From Cyanophora paradoxa (Eukaryota; Glaucocystophyceae; Cyanophorales; Cyanophoraceae): 64,000 nt of DNA. The notes under the pieces were generated by a model, which worked only from the letters and a program-made list of their open reading frames with translations, ran no database searches and had not been told where the DNA came from. Below are positions 57,301 through 64,000 of this stretch, one piece after another. How positions within the stretch are numbered: position 1 is the first letter of the stretch; each line of letters opens with the position of its first letter. Both the position numbers and the translations under genes were made by a program. The stretch is from the NCBI GenBank assembly GCA_004431415.1, contig QPMI01000064.1, forward strand, positions 1 to 64,000. Direction: 5' to 3'.

Positions 57301-60300
57301 TCCTCCCTGCTATCTTTAGATCGGTGACGCAGAGACGCGGTCGGGGGCCGTGTCGATAAAGAATCGGCAGCGGAGGGGAAACGACCTGGACCAGACGGAG
57401 GAGGGCGGAGAGGGGGGGCCCGCGCACCCGCACCCGCACCCGCTCCCGCACCCGGAGGCGCCGGAGCTGCCGGACTCGTCGAGCAGCCGGGTCCTCGTCA
57501 GCGCGTCTTTCAAGGAGCACTTCGGGGGCGGCCCGCACCCCTCGCTCGGGTGAGGAGGGCCCATATAGACTCGCGCTCGCACCTTTCTCTTCCCGCACCC
57601 CTCTGATCGATCGCCTACCCCGGCCCCCGCAGCGACGCGCCCAGCGGGGCGCTCACTGAGGCCGTCCTGGCTGCCCTCTCCACCGAGTGGGACGAGTTCG
57701 ACGCGATCCAGGTACCCTCCCCTTCCCCCCCCGCCTCCTTTCCCTCCCGCCCTTCGAGGTGGCCCGTCGGCGAGCGCACCGCCGCCGCCCTCCGCTACGT
57801 CGGCGACGCTACCGCCCCCCCGCCCCCCGCCCCCCCCCCCCCCCCCCCCCCCCCGCCCCCCCGCCCGCCCCTGAGCCCCGCCGCAGCTGGAGCACGTTAG
57901 CGGGGGGCGGCCCCTCCAGATCCTCTCGTGCGTACCCCCCTCTCCACCCCCCCACCTCTTCTCACCCCGCGGCAGGACGGAGATCCTGCGGCGCTCCGGC
58001 GTCTTCTCGGCGCTGGGGGTGGACCCCGCCGTCTTCCGCGCCTTCGCCGCCGCCATCGAGCAGGGCTACAACCCCGTGGTGCGTGCGCTAAAATTAGATC
58101 AGCCGGCGCGGCCGTGGCGGGGCGCGGGGAGGGATAGATGGATCGCTGGATTGGATTCGGGCGGCGCCGGCCCCCCGCCCTCGCCCTCTCCCTCCCGCCC
58201 ATCCGATCCGATCCGATCTGATCTGATCTGATCCGATCTGATCTGATCTGATCTGAGCAGCCGTACCACACCTCGACGCACGCCGCCGATGTGGTCCAGG
58301 TCCGCCCGCAGAGCAGAAAAGAGGATAGCGGAGCGCCGCCGGCGCCGCCTGACCTGCCCGCCCCGCCCCCGCCCCCGCCTCGCCCCCGCAGGCGATGCAC
58401 TTTCTGGTGGCGAGCGGGGGCCTGCGCCCGCACCTCCGCACAGTCGACGTCCTCGCCGCCATCGTGCGTACCCCCCGCCCGCCCCGCCCGCCCCCCGCTT
58501 CTTGAACGGAAGGACGCCGCTTCTTGAACGGAAGCACGCCTTTTAGCCTCCTCGAAAGAAAGCACGCCTAGCGCCTCCTCCGCCTTTCTACCTACCGCGC
58601 CCCGCTCCGGCCGCCCTAGCCGCCCCGGCCGCCTCGCAGCCTCTCCTCCCCTCTCTCTCCTCGCCAGCCACCTCGGGCTGCCCATGGACGGGCCCCCCGC
58701 CCGCCCGCCCTCCTCCCCCTCCTCCTCCCCGCCCGCCCGTCTCTGACGCCCCGCCCCGTCCCGCCCCGCCCCGCCCCGCCCCGCGCAGACGGCGGCCGTC
58801 GTACACGACGTGTCCCACTCGGGCCGCAACAAGTGCCCATCCCCCCCTCCCCCCCGCCCCCCGCCTCTGGCTCACGCTCGTACCCCCCGCAGCGGGTTCG
58901 AGATCGCGACGCAGTCGGAGGTCGCCCTCCTCTACAACGACCAGTCGTGCGCCCCGCCCCGTCCCGCCACGCCCCGCGCTTCTCTCCCAAGGCGCCTCCG
59001 CATTTCAACTTGAAGCTTCCTAAAGTTCCATCTTAAAGAATGAATACATGCCAAAGCTCTCTTTGGGCGCTCCTGAGAGCGCCCCCGCGCACTCGCTCGC
59101 AGGGTGCTGGAGAACGCGTCGCTGACGCGGACGTTCGGGCTGCTGCGGGGGCCCCAAACCGACTTCCTCGCCCACTTCTCCAAGGAGCAGGTGCAGCGGC
59201 CCCGGCCCCGCGCCCGCCCTCCCCGCCCTTAGGAGCAGGTTGCTTCGCTATAGCTGTAGCTGTAGCCGCTTCTCCTCCAAGGGGCATGCGCAGGCCCCCG
59301 CCGCGCCCCCGCCCGCGCCCCCGCCCCCCGCCCTCGCCGCCCTCCCACTCGCCCCGACTTTCGCTCCGACTCACTCACTCGCTCTTCGTTGCCGCTCCGA
59401 CCAGCGGGTGGACTTCCGGCGGACGGTGGTGGCGGCGGTGCTGGCGACGGACATGGCGCGCCACTTCGAGAAGCTCGCCGAGTTCAAGGTGCGAGCCGCG
59501 CCGGTGGGGCGAGAGTTGGCTAGGCGACGAGGCGCGGGTACCTACCGGTGCCCGCGGAAGGCGGCAGTGGCGGTCACTGGGGGACGCCGCCCTCCCCGCG
59601 CCTCGCGCCTCACGTCCCCCTTGCCCCCGCCCTCCCCCCCCAGACGCGGGTGATCGCGACCTGGGCCTGGGCTAGTTTAGCAGGCCAGCTAGTTTACCTG
59701 GGCTAGTTTTATCTCGGCCGACTGCCCTCCCCGCGCCTCGCGCCTCACGCCCCCCCCTCCCCCCCCCCCCCCCCCCCTCCACAGACGCGGGTGATCGCGA
59801 CGACGATGGAAGCGGCGCGGGCGGCGGGGCGCGAGGACAGCGGCCGCGCCGCATCCACCCGCTCCAACCTGTGCGCCCGCCCTTCCCGGGGGCCCCTCCC
59901 TCCCCCTTCGACGCCACGCCACGCCTTGCCTCGGAGCTGACTGGGCCGGGCCCGGCAGGCCGGCGGTCCCGCTGCTGGCGGCGGCGGACCCGCAGCCGTT
60001 CTCCGAGGCCGACCGCAACCTCTACCTCGCCATGTGCCTCAAGGCCCGCCCTTCGTTCTCTCCCGGTTCTTTGTTTGCTCGTTTTGTTCGCCCCTGACCC
60101 CCGGCCTCAGGTCGCCGACATCAGCAACGCGGCGCGGCCCCGCTACCAGCACGGTCCGCCCCGCTCTGTCGCTCGCGTCTCCCCGCCCCGCTCCCCCGCT
60201 CCCAAGCCCACGCCGACGCCGGCGCGCGCAGTGGAGTGGACGAACCGCGTCAACGAAGAGTTCCACCAGCAGGGCGGTGCGGTACCCGGGGGGGGGGTAA

Positions 60301-61218
60301 GGGGTACACGGTGCAGGCCCCGGCCGACCGGCCGGCCGGGCCGAAGGGCGCTGCCGGCCGCCCCCCGTGTGTCTAGCGCCCTGGGCAGTAGGGAGGGTAC
60401 CTTCGTGTCCCGGCCGGCGCTGACACCTTCCGGGGGGTACCGCAGACGAGGAGAAGCGCCTCGGGCTGCCCGTGTCGGCCTACTGCGACCGCAACACCGC
60501 CATCGTCTCCCAGACCACTGTTCGAATCCCGCCGTGGCCCTTTTTCGTTCCCCCTTGCCCCTGACCCTCCTCCCGCCAGGCCGGCTTCCTCTCCTTCCTC
60601 GCCCTACCCCTCTTCAACGCGTGGGCGTCACGCTTCCCCGCCTCCCGCTTTCTCGTCGAGGTGCCGTACCCCCCTTCGTCTTCTCCCCCCCTCTTTTTTC
60701 CTCTCATCTCGTTTCTTTTCCAGTACGCGGAGAAGAACCTGTGGCACTGGAAGGGAGGGCCGCCGAAGCCGGCGCCGGCGGCGGCGGCGGTCAGCGCGGG
60801 GGGTAGCGTGCACGGACCCTCCAGGTGCCCCACCCCTTCCCTTTCGTAGCATATGAAGTCCCTTCCCCCCCCCCCCCCCTCCCGCCTGAAGCGTCCCGGC
60901 GCCCCCCCCCCAGCGGCCCGGGCCTTGTCAGCACCATCGGGGGGTCCCCGGCGCTCCGCCCGGTCAGCACACACTCGGCCCAGCGCAAGCTGCCCGCCAT
61001 CTACCTCGAGCACGGCGCCCGCCGCGGCAGCGCCGTCTCCGTGCGTACCCCGTCTCCCTCTGATCTGATCTCTTCTGATCTGATCTGATCTGATTTGTTC
61101 TGATCTGATCTGATCTGATCTGATTTGAGCAGGCCCTGGACGATTCTGTCGAGCGATACCGGGGGGGCATGGGCTCCCTCCCCGGCGCTACCCGCCGCAC
61201 ATCCCAGGCCACGGTAAT

Positions 61219-61254
<36 letters not shown>

Positions 61255-61609
61255 CTTTTGCGCCCGCTGATGAGGCCGCGAGGCGCCTCAGGTGAGCGGC
61301 GACGGGACGGACGGGTCCGGCTCCGACGGCACCCGCCAGAACAGCGGCGCCGTTGGGAGCCCCGTCGGGGGGGTACAGCGCCGCTCCCGCAAGGGCAGCG
61401 TCCTCGCCGCCGCTTCGGTACCCCTCTCGCTTACTTACTTACTTTCCCTTTGCGCGGCCTCCGCTGAGGCCCTTTGCCAGGACGCGATCCAGGCGTTCGG
61501 GAACCGGCTGCGGAGGCCGTCCAGAAAGGACTCGATCGGACTCGAACCGGGGATCCCGGACGACGCGGCCATGGAGCTCCTGTCGGCCCGCACCTCCGTG
61601 GTCAGGTGA
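54385..61609 (+). CDS. Membrane-anchored class I 3',5'-cyclic nucleotide phosphodiesterase
   Basis: Hydrolyses cAMP and/or cGMP. ATG 54385 gives MQQLPSPVASYLLSGGTSSA and a Ser/Arg-rich cytosolic N-terminus. A block of about six membrane spans follows (SAGAVVFLSLAAS, SAGAAFLLTGLLALAL, VLASLYACSFVAAA, VQLLCLVGLALGVGLAAFYV, then GCLATCYFASLVAG). A helical linker has QSRQAAEEVQHSFRQLSVEM, QTLLDSASMAEAHTAASAIR and a His/Pro-rich stretch. The catalytic domain (57.6-60.8 kb) gives PYHTSTHAADVVQAMHFLVA, AAVVHDVSHSGRNNGFEIAT (metal motif HDxxHxGxxN), SEVALLYNDQSVLENASL and MARHFEKLAEFK. CLKVADISNAARP supplies the third metal Asp, then come EEFHQQGDEEKRLGLPVS and FLSFLALPLFNAW. The C-terminal tail is Ser/Arg-rich with RRPSRKDS and RRSRKGS, possible basophilic kinase sites. 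TGA 61607-61609. About 30 short introns. Confidence 0.88.
56040..56175 (+). repeat. Intronic repeat of CCCGCTGACT words before a 3' splice site
   Basis: Six or so copies of (ACC)CGCTGACT(TTCTCACCGACT) or (TGCCTAGAACCTAGAA) are arranged in tandem upstream of the acceptor CCGCGGCAG at about 56196. Each copy contains the branch-site-like word CTGAC. Confidence 0.75.
58200..58260 (+). repeat. (CTGAT/CCGAT)n satellite abutting a 3' splice site
   Basis: About 11 copies of the pentamer run directly into GAGCAG|CCGTACCAC, the acceptor of the exon with the PYHTSTHAADV motif. Nothing separates repeat from splice site. Confidence 0.9.
59642..59806 (+). repeat. Duplicated 3' splice site and exon start
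   Basis: CAGACGCGGGTGATCGCGAC occurs at about 59641-59660 and again at about 59783-59802. The upstream CGCCTCGCGCCTCACG block is also duplicated (about 59598 and 59733). The downstream copy is the one that continues into GACGATGGAAGCG with the right frame, so the upstream copy is a decoy. Confidence 0.85.
61064..61134 (+). repeat. (CTGAT)n satellite filling an intron up to its acceptor
   Basis: The intron after RRGSAVS begins GTGCGTACCCC and consists almost entirely of TGATC/CTGAT pentamers, ending TTGAGCAG|GCCCTGG. Confidence 0.9.
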
Positions 61610-62887
61610 GGCCCCTGAGGCGGGCCGGCCCCGGCTCCAGCTGCAGACGGCGCCGCCGAATCAAATCGAATCCGACACGCGCTCGGGTCTGCTGTACATT
61701 GCTTGCGCTTTCTTTGCGAGTTATATATCTTCAGTAAGATGTAGCATCTCATAGGATTTCGTCAGTTCTCGTGTGCCGGCTTTCGTTCCCCGATTTTCGT
61801 GCTTTTCATCGTCCGTGTAGATGTACCTCGACTTGTGTGGCGTGTAGATGTACCTCGACTTGTGTGCTATTGGGCCTTATTTCAACCCTATGCTGCAGTC
61901 CGAAGCTCCGGATTGTTAGAGCTCTGTACTACGGTATATTCTTGCGTGCACTGCGTGCATCAAGATTAATTCGAGAGATTGCATTCTAGTGCATCATTCC
62001 AGCCTGTTTTGAGCTGGTGATCGACGGTTTAGTTGAGATCTGTTCGGCTCCTTCAATTCAGAGGTGTTTCACAAGTAAATGTAGATTCGAGGAAGTAGCA
62101 TGACAGAAACCGATTTCGATTCGCTTTGATTCAAATGAATGTTTTGGCCAAATTACAAACTACGCGAAAAATCTCAACAGTCGAGTCTAGTCGCGTGCTC
62201 CCGCGCTCCGGCACGCATGCAGTTCGGAGTTAACGTTCAATTTGAGCGTGCATGCATATCGGGCGAGAAATCTGGTCCGGCAAGAAACATTAAATTCCCG
62301 GAGAGCCTCGGAGTATCCAAGTTCTGATGACTCCTGGGAGACCGCGGGAACGAGTACCCAGTACTTGTCACAGACTCACAGTGACCGTCGGCGTCCGTCG
62401 CTGTCCGGATCCGAGACTCCGAGTGACTCAAGCGGTGATGACGTCTACTTTCTAGTAGGGCCAAAAATTAATCCGATGATTTTTTGCAACGCCACGACTT
62501 TTTTTTCAAGTTAGGTGAATTACCGGCCACATGTACACTGTGAGTCTGTGACATGTACAGTCTCTAGACACCGGGCGAATTCGGCAATTTTAATCCGCGG
62601 CAATTTAAGCCATCCTACAGTACCGTGTAACACTTAAGTATATAAGTAATGCGCGCACTTAAGTACGTAATGCGGTCCCAAATTAATGCGTTTTCGGCGC
62701 TGGCTAAACGCATTATATTAAGATGATTAATGATTCATGCCGGTTTCTGCCGGCCGTCAAACCGCTTTACTAGAAATTTGGGCCCTAATTTTGGGGGCGC
62801 ATACTGTAATTCTGTAATTTCTGTAAGGCGCAATCTGCTGTGCCGGCTACGTATCGCTACTATTCTCTAGCGCTAGCTAATATAGCG
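61610..62887. other. Convergent intergenic region, AT-richer
   Basis: No exon found. It contains a perfect 27-base tandem pair (GTGTAGATGTACCTCGACTT core) at 61817-61870 and an inverted-repeat pair at 62361-62383 and 62536-62558. An AT-rich block lies at 62570-62850. The phosphodiesterase 3' untranslated region should lie at its left end. Confidence 0.5.
62361..62558. repeat. Inverted repeat pair, 23-base arms
   Basis: GTACTTGTCACAGACTCACA... (62361-62383) and its reverse complement with one mismatch (62536-62558) enclose about 150 bases. The right arm overlaps an ACATGTACACTGTGAGTCTG palindrome. Small non-autonomous element or stem; no target-site duplication identified. Confidence 0.55.
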
Positions 62888-64000
62888 CTAGCCGACGACC
62901 TCGAGCTCGGCGAAGGGGTACCCCGCGGCGGCGTCGGCCACCGCCGGAAGGCCGTCCGCGGCGCGGGGTACGAAGAGCGCCGCCCGCACCTGCGGGGGAG
63001 GGGGATGGGGGGGAGGAACTTCGGAATCGGACGGGGGGCCGGGGGCGGGGCGCGCGTGAGAGTGGATCTAGTCTATAGCTAGTAGGAGGGGGAGGGGGGA
63101 GAGGGGGGAGGGGGGGGGGGGTTCGGGGGGCGGGGCGTGAGGCGTTCGCGGGCCCTGGCGGGGCCGTGCCGGGGGCCCAGAGACGGGGACTAGGGTTCAG
63201 AGCCCGAGGTCTAGATCTAGAGCAAGCAGGGGGCCGGGGGGGGGGGGGGAAGAGGGGGAAGAGGGGGGGGGGGGGGGGGGGCGGACCTCGGCCCCGCCAG
63301 CGCGGAGGGCGTCCAGTGACGCCAGCGCGCCCAGCTCCTGCCCCCAGCCCGGCGAGGCGTGAGGCGGAGCCTCGGAGCCGAGCGATGGAGGGCGGAGGGC
63401 CGGGGCGAGGGCGGGGGCGGGGCGAGGCTTATATTTAATTAGGGGGAGACTGGACGCCGGCTAGGTCCGGGGTCCTTCGGGGTACGGTCTAGGTCCTCTC
63501 TGGGCAGCGGCTTCTTATGATTAGATTGGATTCGAGAGCGGCGGGCACCTGGGGGCCTTAAACGTCCTTAGGGGTCTAGGCCTAGGTCCTGTCTATAGCT
63601 AGGCGGCCGCTTCTCAGAGACTTCGATTAGACTCGAGGGCGGGGGGCACCTGGGGGCCGGAGGGGGACCAGACGGCGTCTGCGCGCTCGAGGGCGGGGCA
63701 CGGCCGCGCCGCCGCCGCCGCCGCCACCGCCGCCACAAAGGCAGCCCCGCCCTCCACCTGCAGGACGAAATTAGATCTGGATCAAATCTAGATTAGATCT
63801 AGATCAAATCCAGGCGGACGCGGGCTACGTGGCAGTCGAGGCGGCGGAGGGCGCGGCGCCCGCGCTCGACGAGGCCGGCCGCCGCCCCGCACGCCGCCTC
63901 CTCCAGCGCCCCCCCCGGGCACGTCACCTGCGCGCGGGCCGGTGGGCTCGGGCGGGGCGACGGGGGCGGGGCGGCCGCCGGGCTCGGCGGCGGGCGCGGC
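62888..64000 (-). CDS. Unrecognised protein, 3' part (runs off the right edge)
   Basis: On minus, readable exons are about 63927-63820 (CPGGALEEAACGAAAGLVER, then ALRRLDCHVARV), 63758-63648 (VEGGAAFVAAVAAAAAARPC, then ADAVWSPSGPQ), 63355-63286 (SPGWGQELGALASLDALRAG), and a last exon from about 62991 (VRAALFVPRAADGLPAVADA, then AAGYPFAELEVVG) to stop TAG 62890-62888. The last exon contains two internal GTACCCC words that are not spliced in this reading. Introns are G-rich on plus, as expected for a minus gene. The protein is Ala-rich and globular in this part with no membrane span. I do not recognise it. Confidence 0.5.

Noticed and set aside
61374-61384. GGGGGGGTACAG as a 3' splice site of an inverted-repeat intron
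   Set aside because: Reading through (GGVQRRSRKGS) keeps the phosphodiesterase tail open and in frame, and no matching GTACCCC donor precedes it at the right distance.

Overview
This is a nuclear window from a G+C-rich, intron-dense eukaryote, most likely a photosynthetic alga. Exons are short (often 40-200 bases) and separated by short C-rich introns ending in CAG, so almost no gene is a single open frame. The gene models come from reading exon by exon on the coding strand and requiring phase to be kept where I could check it. The cysteine synthase has an organelle-type presequence starting MAF, with Phe at position 3. Together with the single-receiver response regulator, the TmcB-like giant and the intron density, this makes a glaucophyte such as Cyanophora my best guess. 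A prasinophyte green alga is the main alternative. No species-level claim is made.

Layout, left to right: (1) the 5' end of a multi-membrane-span gene on minus (1-1849, cut by the window edge), divergent from an unrecognised plus-strand gene (2283-5442). (2) A five-exon response-regulator receiver protein on minus (6373-7716) in a repeat-rich, gene-poor stretch (5.4-9.9 kb). (3) A short-chain dehydrogenase on minus (9927-11779), close to very-long-chain 3-oxoacyl-CoA reductases, divergent from (4) a 15.5 kb TmcB-like multi-span membrane protein gene on plus (12125-27685). (5) A pyruvate phosphate dikinase-like fragment on minus (about 28.4-28.8 kb). (6) An armadillo-repeat protein on plus (29553-35201), convergent with (7) an RNA-binding protein with two PTB/hnRNP-L-like RRMs and an RS-like repeat region on minus (35455-38763). 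(8) A p24/TMED cargo receptor on plus (39116-40118). (9) Plastid-type cysteine synthase (40580-43200) and (10) PEX11 (43879-44957), both on minus. (11) A long AMSH/STAMBP-like JAMM deubiquitinase on plus (45591-52335). (12) A membrane-anchored class I cyclic-nucleotide phosphodiesterase on plus (54385-61609). (13) The 3' end of an unrecognised gene on minus (62888-64000).

The genes form no operon. They cover signalling (receiver, cyclic-nucleotide phosphodiesterase, TmcB-like), lipid and sulfur metabolism, the secretory pathway, peroxisome division, ubiquitin and RNA processing.

The most unusual content is in the introns. There is a large class with donor GTACCCC, some with perfect terminal inverted repeats GTACCCCC...GGGGGTAC. 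GC-AG introns with donor AG|GCRCGC are frequent. Exon ends are repeatedly copied into the neighbouring intron as tandem duplications across the splice site. CTGAT pentanucleotide satellites abut 3' splice sites and could act as branch-site arrays. A retroposon-like insertion with a 15-base target-site duplication and an A-tail lies at 53.1 kb.
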